64,000 bases of DNA, taken from NCBI GenBank assembly GCA_046350295.1, contig JAXMAR010000023.1, forward strand, positions 1 to 64,000. The letters run 5' to 3'. Shown piece by piece: positions 25,559 through 35,700 of the stretch; position 1 is the first letter of the stretch; each line of letters begins with the position of its first letter. The notes under the pieces were generated by a model. It was not told the DNA's origin. It saw only the letters and a program-made list of their open reading frames with translations, and searched no databases. The translations under genes and the position numbers were made by a program. The DNA is from JAXMAR01 sp046350295 (lineage in GTDB: Bacteria > Planctomycetota > Planctomycetia > Gemmatales > Gemmataceae).

Positions 25559-26798
25559 TCAATCTCTGTAGCGCCGGCCCACGACGATGGGCCGTTCCCA
25601 GAGCGTTTCTTTCTTTACCATGTCGACGGCCTGGACGGTTGGCGGGGCGCCGTCTTTGCCGGGGAGGGCATAGAAGACGCGCGGGCCTGCGGTCCAGGGC
25701 GGCGTGCGCCCGTCCGGAGGGGTGAGGCGGCGCGACTCCATTCCCGTCTCGACGTACCAAAAGCCCCGAGTATACCTTTGGACAGGGCTTCCCTCTGTCA
25801 TCATCATCGTCGATAGAAACAGTGAGGAGGTGGCGGCCATAGTCGCCACGTGGGAAGGCGGTCCCCGAGCGCTTTGAAGCGGACGTACTCCACCGGCGAC
25901 GCGGATGGCGTGCAGGCAGGGTTCCGGTGGTCAAATCCCAGCAGACCAGCATAGTGTCGCTCACGATGTCGCTGTCTTGAAATAACCGCCAGCACATTGC
26001 CGGCAACCCAACGTCTTCGGAAGTGCAGCGCATCTTCCTGGTCCGGACGCCGCCGCGTCGATAGCGAACCAGCTCCTTCGGTCGCGGATCCTCCAGGGGT
26101 TTCAAGGCGCCTTGGCAAGCCAGTTGCGCGGTCCCAACGCGTCCGGGTCGGCTGCGATCTTCGCAATATCCTCGTATCGTGGTCTGGGGCCAGGCGCGGG
26201 TACGGGGTCGTCCGCGCGTGTACTTGTCACCTTCCCCGTCGCGGGGTCCACCAGGGCCGCGTCCAGGCCGGTCGCGTACCACTCGAGGTAGAGCTGGCCG
26301 CGGCGCATGCGTCCCGCGCAAATGATGCGAAATGGTCAGGCAAGACCATCCGACTCGGGCGGTCCTTGCGTAAATCGTCCTTGGGCGGCGGTGGCGCCAG
26401 TAACTCGATCGGATCGGAGATCATCACGCGCTTGCCCTTTGCCGCAATGTTCAGAGCCACGACGCGCAATGGGTTGACGTCAGTCTTCTCCTGGGCGTAG
26501 AGCCGGTCGTCGTGGATTACCAGCGGATACGAGGCGGCGTCACTGTGCCAGAGAACCTTGCCTGTTTCGAGATCCACGGCATCGATACCGCCGCCGGGAT
26601 TGACCAGGAACCCCGTCTTGCCTGAAAGATCGGCGATACCGCCGGGAATGGCGCCGGGCTCCGGAAAGAGAACGGACTCTTCTTTTGCCTCCTCCTTTAT
26701 CTCTTCTTTACCCTCCTCGTTCTTCTCCAGGGCCTTTCCACAGCCCGCAGGCCGCGACCAGGAAAGGCGAGACAGAGACAAGGTGGAAGCAGACGCAT
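25559..26798 (-). pseudogene. PQQ-like beta-propeller lipoprotein, frameshifted
   Basis: Pieces in several frames line up as one protein. It begins at ATG 26798 (MRLLPPCLCL). After a shift comes a lipobox-like AGC with KALEKNEEGKEEIKEEAKEE, a highly charged linker, then GGIDAVDLETGKVLWHSDAA and RVVALNIAAKGKRVMISDPI, typical PQQ-propeller strands. Next come WYATGLDAALVDPATGKVTS in another frame and finally PRVFYALPGKDGAPPTVQAV to the stop at 25559. It is probably an outer-membrane-facing lipoprotein of the BamB-like fold group. It lies directly beside the frameshift-rich duplication, so read error is possible. Confidence 0.6.
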
Positions 26799-27033
26799 GG
26801 CGGCCTCCTGGAAGCGCGCGATTAGGCTCAATGTTCGATGACGCACATGGGCAGCTCTTTTCTCAGGGCCGCCGCCCGCCTTCGTCACGCCGGTCAGGAG
26901 CAGAGACAGCTTTCGCAGGCTGCGCGCTTCGGCCAGGTTCATCAGTTGCCCCGGCATCTTCGCTGATCGCGCAATGGGAGATGGTCAGTTCCGCGGGCGG
27001 CTGAAGGCGGCTTCTCCTTCAGACCGGCGTCCG

Positions 27034-29184
27034 TCACGTCGGCGAGATGCAGGTGGAAAGAGACGTTCTCGTCCGGCGTCTTGGCGCGGCCGCGGTCCTT
27101 GGCGGCACGGCTTCGCTGAGCAGGTGCAAGAGGCCGAGCTTGCGCAGGGCGCGCAGGTTGGCGTCGTTGAGGGAGACGTCGAGCCAGGCGAGCTTCTTCA
27201 GAGGGAGCAGGTTCTTCAGCCCGGCCGGCGTGACGTCGGTGTTGACAAGCGAGAGCGCTTCCAGGTTCTCGAGCGCGGCGAGGGCGGGCAGGCCGGTGTC
27301 GCTGACGTTGGTGAAGCCGAGGTAGAGGGTGTCGAGCCTTGCGAGGGAGGCGATGGGCTCGAGGCCCGCGTCCGCGACGCTGCAGTTGTTGAGGTTCAGC
27401 GTGGCCAGGCTCTTGAGCCTGGCCATGTCCTTGAAGCCGGCGCCCGTCATGGAGCAATAGCTCAGATGCAGATGGGTGAGCTCGGGGAGGACCGCGAGAT
27501 GTTTCAGGCCGGCGTCGGTTACCTTGGTCTTGGCCAGATCGAGGGACGACAGCTTCCGCAGCGGGGCGAGATGGGCGAGGCCGTCGTCGGTGACCTGGGA
27601 GAAGGAGAGGTAAAGGGTGGAGAGGTTCTTGAGAGCCGCCAGTTCCTTGAGGCCGGCGCTGCTGATCGGGGAATGATGGAAACCCGGCTGGGCCAGCGCC
27701 GTTCGCGCGGCCTCGGCGAGGCCCGCATCGGGGCCGTGGACGCCGACGAGGCAGAGGGAAATGACGGGTTCGAGCGCCGTGTGGCCGTTGAACGTGCGGA
27801 AGAGGCGGGCGTCGCGCCCCTTCAGGCGCTCGAAGTAATGGGCGTTGACGCCGGCGAGGTCCAGGGTCTCCACGTCTTCATCGGAACGCGGGCGGCCGCC
27901 GTCCTTGCCATGGGCGCTGTCCAGAAGGTGTATGAGGCCAAGCGCCCCGAGGTCGCGCAGGGCGGCGTCGCTCAACTCGAGGCGGACAGTGTGGAGCTTT
28001 TTGAGGCGCCCCAGGTCCTTGAGGCCGGCGCCGGTCATCCCGGTCCCGCTCAGGTCGAGCGTCTCGAGATTGACCAATGGCGCCAGCTCCTTGAGCCCGC
28101 CGTCGGTGGCCTTGGTCCCATGGAGGCGGACGGCGACGACGTCCTCGGCAGAGACGGGATCGGCGTGATCCTTTGCGGCGGCGTAGCCCGAGAGCGTGTG
28201 CACAAGGCCGAGGGCGTGAAGCGTGCGCAGGCTGAGGTCGGTGACCTGATCGCCGCTGAGGCCGAGGGAGTGGAGTTCCTTGAGCGGGGCCAGGGCGACG
28301 ATGCTCGTGTCGGTGATCTTGGTGTGGCCGATGCCGAGCCTGCGGAGCTTCTTGAGGCGGGCGATGTGGTCGAGGCCCCTGTCGGTTATGGGCGTGAAGA
28401 ACAGTTCGAGGGCGGTGAGGTTCTCGAAGCGGGCGATGTCGCGGAGGCCGGCGTCGGTGACTTTCGTGCCCTGGAGGTTGAGGGTGGTGAGGTTGGTGAG
28501 GGGCGCCAGGTCCTTGACGCCGAGGTCGGTGATCGCGTTGTCCTGCAAGTTAAGGTTGGTGAGGCCGGTTAGCGCAGCCAGGTCCTTCATGCTGGCGTTC
28601 GACAAGCGGGCGAACGTGAGATTGAGGGTCGTGAGGCGTTTGAGGCCGGCCAGGTGCTTGAAGGCGGGACCCTTGAGGTGGGTCCAGCTGATGTCGAGCG
28701 TGGTGAGGTTGTCGAGGGCAGTGAGATGCTTCAGTCCGGCGTCGGTGATGTGAGCGGAGCTGAGGTTGAGCCTGGCCAGGCGTTTGAGACCGGATAGCTC
28801 TTTCAGCCCCGCGTTGGTGATCGCCCTGTCGTCATGGGGCTCTCTCAGGTCGAGCGCGACGAGGTTAGCGAGGCCGGCGAGCCGCTTGAGGCCGAGATCG
28901 CCGACCCCCGATTCGCGCAGGTCCAGGCCGAAGGGGACCGCGGCGTCAGGAAGGGGCGGCCCTTTCTTTGGAAACTTTTCGAACCGAAAGGCGGGGAAGC
29001 CTTTCTCGGCCTGGTCGCGGCCCGGGCGAAACTCGGGATAGCGGTCGAACATGCCGCCATAGACGCCACCGAGCTTCTCGTAAGCGGCGATGGTGGCCGG
29101 ATCGACGTGCCTGGCGGGGTTCTTGTCCTGGGCGGCGGCGGCCGGCGCCGTGAAAGCGACAAGGGCGAACAGGAAAGCACGCAT
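27034..29184 (-). CDS. Secreted leucine-rich-repeat protein
   Basis: This exported protein of about 716 residues has a signal peptide (MRAFLFALVAFTAPAAAA) and a conserved N-terminal block (VAAYEKLGGVYGGMFDRYP-like). About twenty LRRs of the form L-x-x-L-x-x-L-x-L-x-x-T-x-I-T-D-x-G-L follow, for example LTTLNLQGTKVTDAGLRDI, the pattern common in planctomycete LRR proteins. ATG 29184 begins the signal peptide. After about residue 695 the annotated frame turns into Arg/Thr-rich sequence. In neighbouring frames the LRR pattern continues (LHLADVTDAGLKE, then LTISHCAISED) to about 26860, so the true C-terminus is probably longer and hidden by frameshifts. Confidence 0.85.
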   Translation of the reverse strand: MRAFLFALVAFTAPAAAAQDKNPARHVDPATIAAYEKLGGVYGGMFDRYPEFRPGRDQAEKGFPAFRFEKFPKKGPPLPDAAVPFGLDLRESGVGDLGLKRLAGLANLVALDLREPHDDRAITNAGLKELSGLKRLARLNLSSAHITDAGLKHLTALDNLTTLDISWTHLKGPAFKHLAGLKRLTTLNLTFARLSNASMKDLAALTGLTNLNLQDNAITDLGVKDLAPLTNLTTLNLQGTKVTDAGLRDIARFENLTALELFFTPITDRGLDHIARLKKLRRLGIGHTKITDTSIVALAPLKELHSLGLSGDQVTDLSLRTLHALGLVHTLSGYAAAKDHADPVSAEDVVAVRLHGTKATDGGLKELAPLVNLETLDLSGTGMTGAGLKDLGRLKKLHTVRLELSDAALRDLGALGLIHLLDSAHGKDGGRPRSDEDVETLDLAGVNAHYFERLKGRDARLFRTFNGHTALEPVISLCLVGVHGPDAGLAEAARTALAQPGFHHSPISSAGLKELAALKNLSTLYLSFSQVTDDGLAHLAPLRKLSSLDLAKTKVTDAGLKHLAVLPELTHLHLSYCSMTGAGFKDMARLKSLATLNLNNCSVADAGLEPIASLARLDTLYLGFTNVSDTGLPALAALENLEALSLVNTDVTPAGLKNLLPLKKLAWLDVSLNDANLRALRKLGLLHLLSEAVPPRTAAAPRRRTRTSLSTCISPT
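28955..29184. repeat. 230-bp direct repeat, copy in the intact LRR gene
   Basis: This is the 5' end of the LRR gene (signal peptide plus the KLGGVYGGMFDRYPEF block). It is repeated with about 95 percent identity at 32408-32637 in the same orientation, on the other side of the Ser/Thr kinase gene. Confidence 0.9.
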
Positions 29185-29373
29185 GGCCGGCCTCCAGGGA
29201 AGAGACCGCGCCACTCTACCATCGACTCAGTGAAAACGCGAGCGTCGAAGCCCGGCGTTCGGGCCGTCGCGCAGTCGAGCGTTTTTTTTTCTGCGACGCC
29301 TGTCTAGTGAACCACGCAGGTTCGCGTTACTTTATAGTTCGTGACCTCCAGAAGTCGTCGTCCGCAACCCTAC

Positions 29374-32223
29374 ATGCCCTCCTCACGTGATTCCCTGCCC
29401 CTCTCCGCCCTGAAGCGCATTGACAGCCTTTGCGACCGTTTCGAGCAGGAGCATCGCGCCGGCAAGACGCCGCGCATCGAGGATTATCTCGGCCAGGCTG
29501 AGCTTGACGAGCGTAGTGTCCTGCTGCGCCATCTGCTCCGCCTGGAAATCGAACTGCTTGCCGCCAGCGGCGCCACTCCCGAGCGGACCTCCTACCTGCG
29601 GCGTTTCCCCAGCGAGCAAGAGGCGGTCGACGCGGTCCTCTCGGAAACGCGCGAGGACGTCGACGCCAGCACGATCGCGCACCGCCTCGAGTCCCGCGAC
29701 GACACCTTGGCACCTTTGCCCAACGAGGGAACCGGCCGCCGCCTCGCCGTTCCCGGCTACGAAATCCTCGGCCCGCTGGGGGGCGGCGGCATGGGGGTCG
29801 TCTATCGCGCCCGCCACCTTGACCTCAATCGCCTCGTCGCCCTCAAAACGATCCTGAGCGGCGGGGAGACGCGCGCCGGTCTCGTGCGACGTTTTCGCGG
29901 TGAAGCCGAGGCCGTCGCACGTTTGCAGCATCCGCACATCGTGCAGATCTTCGACTTCGGCGAGGCGGACGGCGTCCCCTACTTCACGATGGAGCTGGTC
30001 GAGGGGGTAGACCTGCGTCAGGCCCTGCGCGCCAAGCCGCTCCCGGACCGGGTCGCGGCCGGGCTCGTCGAAACGCTCGCGCGGACGATGCACGTCGTCC
30101 ATGGGCACAACATCATCCACCGGGACCTGAAGCCGGCCAACATCCTCCTGCGCGGCCAAGCCGGCGCGGCGGAGGGATTGCATCCCTTGATCTCCGATTT
30201 CGGCCTGGCCAAGCCGCTCGATGACGCCGGGCAGACGGGCGCCGGAACCATCGTCGGGACGCCAAGCTACATGGCGCCCGAGCAAGCCCGGCCCGGCAAG
30301 CAGGCGGTCGGCCCGGCGACGGATGTCTACGCGCTCGGGGCGATCCTCTACGAATGCCTGGTGGGGCGGCCGCCGTTTCGCGCGGAGTCGGCGCTCGACA
30401 CCATCTACTTGGTCCTGGAAGCGGATCCGGTGGCGCCGCGCGTGCTCCAGCCCAAACTCGCCGCCGACCTGGAGACGATCTGCCTGAAGTGCCTGCACAA
30501 GGACCCGGCGCGCCGGTATGCGACGGCGCTGGAACTGGCGGAGGACCTCAAGCGCTATCGCGACGGCGTCCCCATCCGGGCGCGACCGGCCGGCCCCCTG
30601 GAGCGCGGCTGGAAATGGGTGCGGCGTCATCCGCGTCTGGTGCTGGCGACGACCACCATCTTCCTAGCCCTGCTTACCGGCATCCTTGGCGTGACGTACG
30701 GGCTGTTCGAAGCGTGGCGCGAGCAGGAGCGGGCGGAGCGCGAGGAGACCAGGGCGAAGGAGGAGAGCGAGCGCGCCCGGCGAGAAGAACGCAAGGCGCG
30801 CGATCTCCTGGCGCAGAGCTTCGCCCAGACGGCGCAGCTCGCCGCTCAGCGCGGCCAGTGGCGCGTCGCCCTCGAGCAGCTGGACAAGGCGCTTGCCGAA
30901 GGACATCCGGACACGGCCGGCCTGCTGGCCCAGCGCGTCAAGGCATTGGTGGCGCTCAACGATCCGCGCGCCTTTATGGAGGTCGAGAAGCTGGCGGCAC
31001 GCGCGGACCTCGGGGAGCACGAAGGAGAGGCGCTCTTGCTGCGCGGCGACCTCGCGCTGCTCACCGATCACGAAAAGGCTATCCCCCTCCTGCGTCAGGC
31101 GCTCGAGAAGAAGCTCGCGCCGGCCGATCGCGCCTATGTCCAGGGCCTGCTCGCCGACAGCACGCCCACGGCGGCGCGGTATTGGCAGGAGGCCCTCACG
31201 CTCGATCCGTTCCATTACCGCGCCAACGCCATGCTCATGCTCGCGCTTCTCTTCCTGGGGGAACTGGACAAAGCGAGCCATCGCTTGGCCGTCGGCGAAA
31301 GCCTCTTTCCCGACGACCCGAGCTATCAGCTCATGCGCGCTGTCCTCCTCACGCTTCGGGACGACCCGGCCGGCGCCGAGAAGGCCCTGGCCCGCGCACG
31401 GCCACAACTCGGCGAGCAAGAGGTCGTCATGGCCCAGAACGCCTTGGAACTTATCGGCATCGTGCATCAGATGGGCGAAGTGACGCCCCTTAACTTCAGC
31501 CCGCTCGACAAGCGCATGGCCCGGGCACAGAACCTCGGCCAGCGCCTGCTGAACTATTCCCGTGAGGTGCGAAGCGAGAGCGGCAGCCGCGCCGCGCTCG
31601 CCCTGCACCCGGCCCTCGCCAAGAGCTTCAGCGCGCTGCCCGGCGCCATCACCGCCTCCGCCTTCAGCGGCAGCCTGAACCCGCTCAACGAGTTTCTCGG
31701 CCGGTCGTTGAAAATCCACCCGGAAGGAACCATGTACTACGTGCGCGGCATGGCGCTCTTCGCCGAGAACCGCTGGTATGAAGCGGAGGAGGCGTGCCTG
31801 AAGGCGATGACGACGCCGGCTCTCTCGCACGTCAAGCGCAACGCCCTGTTCCTGGCCGTCGTCACCGAGGGCTTCCTCGGCCGGCCCAACCAGACCAAGC
31901 CCGATCTGCTGATGCGGCGCCGGGCGGCCGAGAACCTGCGCGAGCTCTTGAAACTGGCGCCGATCAAGCCGGAGGAGGCGGAAATCCTGACGAAGATCGC
32001 CCGCTTCTGCGACGAGACGGTCCTGGCGAGGCAGATCCTGGAGCAATGGGAGAAAAAGGCGCCGGAGAGCTTCGACTTCCTGCGCCAGAAGACCCTTGTC
32101 GAGCTGCAAGCAGGGGCCTACGAGACGGCGCTGGCGTGCGCGGAAAAAATGGTGCGGCAGAGACCCACCGACGCGGAGGCACAGCGGCTGCGCGCCGAGG
32201 CGAAGAAGAACGCCAAGCGCTGA
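29374..32223 (+). CDS. Ser/Thr protein kinase with transmembrane segment and TPR tail
   Basis: This protein of about 949 residues has three parts. First is a planctomycete N-terminal region (RFEQEHRAGKTPRIEDYLG). Second is a complete Hanks-type kinase domain: G-loop LGPLGGGGMGVVYRA, Lys in VALKTI, catalytic HRDLKPANILL, DFGLAKP, and activation loop end GTPSYMAPEQA. Third is a transmembrane helix (LVLATTTIFLALLTGILGV) followed by a coiled coil rich in Glu/Arg and a long TPR-like tail. The kinase faces the cytoplasm. I prefer ATG 29374; an in-frame GTG at 29341 would add 11 residues. Its gene is bracketed by 230-bp direct repeats. Confidence 0.92.
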   Translation: MPSSRDSLPLSALKRIDSLCDRFEQEHRAGKTPRIEDYLGQAELDERSVLLRHLLRLEIELLAASGATPERTSYLRRFPSEQEAVDAVLSETREDVDASTIAHRLESRDDTLAPLPNEGTGRRLAVPGYEILGPLGGGGMGVVYRARHLDLNRLVALKTILSGGETRAGLVRRFRGEAEAVARLQHPHIVQIFDFGEADGVPYFTMELVEGVDLRQALRAKPLPDRVAAGLVETLARTMHVVHGHNIIHRDLKPANILLRGQAGAAEGLHPLISDFGLAKPLDDAGQTGAGTIVGTPSYMAPEQARPGKQAVGPATDVYALGAILYECLVGRPPFRAESALDTIYLVLEADPVAPRVLQPKLAADLETICLKCLHKDPARRYATALELAEDLKRYRDGVPIRARPAGPLERGWKWVRRHPRLVLATTTIFLALLTGILGVTYGLFEAWREQERAEREETRAKEESERARREERKARDLLAQSFAQTAQLAAQRGQWRVALEQLDKALAEGHPDTAGLLAQRVKALVALNDPRAFMEVEKLAARADLGEHEGEALLLRGDLALLTDHEKAIPLLRQALEKKLAPADRAYVQGLLADSTPTAARYWQEALTLDPFHYRANAMLMLALLFLGELDKASHRLAVGESLFPDDPSYQLMRAVLLTLRDDPAGAEKALARARPQLGEQEVVMAQNALELIGIVHQMGEVTPLNFSPLDKRMARAQNLGQRLLNYSREVRSESGSRAALALHPALAKSFSALPGAITASAFSGSLNPLNEFLGRSLKIHPEGTMYYVRGMALFAENRWYEAEEACLKAMTTPALSHVKRNALFLAVVTEGFLGRPNQTKPDLLMRRRAAENLRELLKLAPIKPEEAEILTKIARFCDETVLARQILEQWEKKAPESFDFLRQKTLVELQAGAYETALACAEKMVRQRPTDAEAQRLRAEAKKNAKR

Positions 32224-32262
32224 ACAGCAAACAAGCGGCTTTGAAGGCTGCTTCAAAACCGG

Positions 32263-32637
32263 TCACATGGACACGTCCCTTTCGCTTGCCAAACGACGAC
32301 CTTTTCTTCGCCTGAGCGGCGTTTCGAGTCCGGTCGGGCGCCGGAACCATCGTTGGGTCGCCAAGCAACAACGCCTGCTCCGCGCTTGTGCGGCGGCGTT
32401 AGGAAGTGGCGGCCCTTTCTTTGGAAACTTTTCGAACCGAAAGGCGGGGAAGCCTTCTTCGGCCTGGTCGCGGCCTGGGCGAAACTCGGGATAGCGGTCG
32501 AACATGCCGCCATAGACGCCGCCGAGCTTCTCGTAAGCGGCGACGGTGGCGGGGTCGACGTGCCGGCCGGGGTTCTTGTCCTGGGCGGCGGCGGCCGGCG
32601 CCGTGAAAGCGACAAGGGCGAACAGGAGAGGACGCAT
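32263..32637 (-). pseudogene. Truncated LRR-protein paralogue
   Basis: Residues 1 to about 80 (signal peptide MRPLLFALVAFTAPAAAA and KLGGVYGGMFDRYPEF) duplicate the N-terminus of the LRR protein at 27034-29184. After PLPNAA the frame runs into unrelated sequence and stops at 32263. On the opposite strand the unrelated part contains a 31-bp near-match to the activation loop of a kinase gene (32331-32361, compare 30237-30267). It is a mosaic of gene fragments with no LRRs left. Confidence 0.75.
32408..32637. repeat. 230-bp direct repeat, truncated copy
   Basis: This is the second copy of 28955-29184. Similarity continues weakly a further 50 bp into the promoter side (GCGAGCGT shared), so the copied segment probably included the promoter. 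Confidence 0.9.
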
Positions 32638-32702
32638 GGGCCGACTCGGGGGGCTGAAGACGGCGCTCACTTTACCACGCGCACAACGAAATCGCGAGCG
32701 TG

Positions 32703-35700
32703 CTATCGGTGGGGCACGGGGGCAAGGCCGGCCAGCAGTTTTTCGAGCGCGGCCGTTTCCACGGGCTTCGTCAGGTGGTGATCGAAGCCGGCCTCCAGCG
32801 ATTGCCGCTTGTCCTCGTCCTGTCCCCAGCCTGTCATCGCGATCAGGGCGACGTTGCCGCCCCACGGCTCATGTCGGATGCGGCGTGCTACCTCGTAGCC
32901 GTTCATCTTGGGCAGGCCAATGTCGAGCAGCACGATGTTGGGCTGGAATGCCGCCGCCGTCTGCACGGCTTCCAGACCGTCGTAGGCCGTGCGCGCCTCG
33001 TGGCCCATCATTCGCAAGAGCGTCGCCATGCTGTCGGCAGAGTCGCGCAGGTCGTCCACGACGAGGACGCGGCGCCCGGGGCCGCGACGCGGAGCGTCGC
33101 TCTCCTTCGGCGGCGCCTCTACGGGCACATCGACAATCGGCAGCTGGATGGTGAATTCACTGCCCTTACCGACGCCGGCGCTGCGGGCCTCGATCGTGCC
33201 GCCGTGCAGCTCGACCAGTCCCTTGACGAGCGAGAGGCCGATGCCAAGCCCACCCTGCGAGCGTTCGAGGGCAGGAGTCATCTGGGAGAAGATCTTGAAG
33301 ATATGCGGCATGTGTTCGGCGGCAATACCGATGCCGGTGTCGCGCACGGAGACGACCGCCTGGTCGCCCCGTCGCTCGGCGGTTAGCCAGATGTGACCGG
33401 CTTTTTCCGTGTATTTGGCGGCGTTGTTGAGAAGGTTGGAAAACGCCTGAGCGAGTCGGATCGGGTCGGCGTGGAGATGCAGCGCCTGCGGCGGCAGGGC
33501 GATGGTCAGCTCGTGGGCCGATGCGTCGATGAGGGGCCGGGCTGTTTCAATGGCGGCGTTCAGGACATCCGCCAATGAGACGCGCTCCTTGCGAACTTGC
33601 AGCTTCCCCTGCGTGATACGGGAAATGTCGAGCAGGTCATCCACCAGCCGGACGATCTGGCTTACCTGCCGTTCCATCATGCTCCGCGCCTGCTCCATGA
33701 GCGGCTTGTCGTCGTCGGTGCGGCGCAGGAGTTCGAGGGCGTTGCGGAGGGGGGCCAACGGGTTCCTCAACTCGTGGGCCAGTGTCGCTATGAACTCATC
33801 CTTGCGGCGGTCGGCCTCACGCAGCATCTGTTCGGCCTTTTCCGCTCGTCGCGCTTCCTCCGTGCGCTTGCCGAGCGCCACGGCCAACTCCCCGGCACGC
33901 GCATCGCGTTCACGCTCCAGTTGCTTGCGCTCGGTGACGTCGACAATGGTGGAGATCCAACCGATCACGTGGCCGCTCTCGTCCCGGTCAGGCGTGTACT
34001 GCACGCGCATGAAACGCCGCCCGACGCGGGCGTAGGCGATCTCGGACTCGAAATCGACGGTCTCGCCCCGCAGCACGCGCTCGATGTAGGGCTTGATCGT
34101 GGCGAAGGCGTCCGGTCCCATGATCTCGGCAATGGGGTGATGGATGACATCCTCGGCGCGGCGCCCGAGGAAGTCGGCGGCGGCGCGGTTCACGAACGCA
34201 TAGCGCAGGTCGCGACTACAGCGAATGAGCAGCAAAGGCGTGCGGCTGATCACCAGGTCCAGCTCCGCTTCCTTGGCCTTTAGGGCTTTCTCCACCCGCT
34301 TGCGCGCGGTGATGTCCTGCGCGATAACGGAAGCGCCGAGCAACTCGCCGGAGCTGTTCCGCATGGGCGAGACGCTGAGCGCCACCTCCACCCGCTGTCC
34401 GTCCTTGCGGACCCGAACCGTCTCGTAGCGTTCGATCCGCTCCCCGCGCTTGAGCCGCTCCATGATCCCCGGCGCCTCGTCGGGCAGATCGGGCGGGATC
34501 AGGAGAGAGACGGACTTCCCAACGACTTCTTCGGCGGTATAGCCGTAGAGCCGCTCGGCCCCCCGGTTCCAACTGGTGAGGACACCGTTCAAGTCCTTGC
34601 TGAAGATGGCGTCCTCGGATGATGCGACGATCACGGCCAATTGGCTCTGGGCCGCTTCCGCCTGCCTCCGCTCCGTGATGTCGCGGAAAACCAGAACGCA
34701 GCCGACAACCTCGCCCTTGATGCTCCGGATCGGGGCGGCACTGTCGTCAATCGGTAGTTCCGTGCCGTCCCGCCTGATGAGGACCGTGTGGTTTGCCAAC
34801 CCGACGACGACGCCCTGCCGCAACGCCCTCGTCGCCGGGTTGTCCACCGGCTGGCGCGTCTCCTCGTTCACGATGTGGAACACCGCATCGAGGAGTTTCC
34901 CGAGGGCGTCATGGTGCGGCCAGCCGGTCACGGACTCGGCCACGGCGTTCAGGTAGGTGATGCGGCCCTCGGCGTCCGTGGCGATGACCGCGTCGCCGAT
35001 GCTGGCGAGCGTCGTCCGCAGTCGCTCCTGTTGTTCGGCCAGCGCTTCCGCCGCCCGTTGCCGAACAACGAGATTGCGCTGACTGAGATAGAACACGCCG
35101 CAGACCAGAGCGACAGCGAAGCCCGCGGGGAGCAGGATCGCCAGGATGGTGATGCGGAAACTGGCGGCGGATTCTTCGGCGCGCCGCTCGAGAAGGGCTT
35201 CTTCCGCCTGACGCATGACGCCGACCCGACGCCGCAGGTCATCCATAGTGGCCTTGCCGGTATTGGCGCGGACGATCCGGATGGCGGCGGGTCGGTCTCC
35301 CTTCCTCATCAGGGCGACTGTCTGCTTCAACTCGTCGAGCCGGACGGTGGTCTTCTCTTCCAGCGCGGCGAGCCGAGCCTGCTGATCGGGGCTGTCGGAC
35401 GTGAGCTCTTTGAGATGGGCGACCACAGCCTGCACGCGTCCCAGGGCGTCTTCGTAAGGCTCCAGGTACTTCGGATCCTCGGTGAGCAAGTAGCCACGCT
35501 GTCCCGTCTCGGCGTCCTTGAGTGTCGATAGCAGGTTCTCCAGTTCGCCGATGACCTCGTGCGTGCGGACAACCAATCGTTCGTTGTCGGCCAGACGGCT
35601 GGCGCTCCAAACGCCCAGCACGCCGCCGGCCGCCAGCACGGCCAGGAGCAGGACGAAGTTGATGACGACGATATCGCGCAGGCTGTGCTTCTGGCGAATG

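Noticed and set aside
26974..28572. A 532-codon plus-strand open frame rich in Gly, Glu and Val
   Set aside because: It is the complement of the LRR gene repeats; the regularity reflects LRR periodicity, not a protein.
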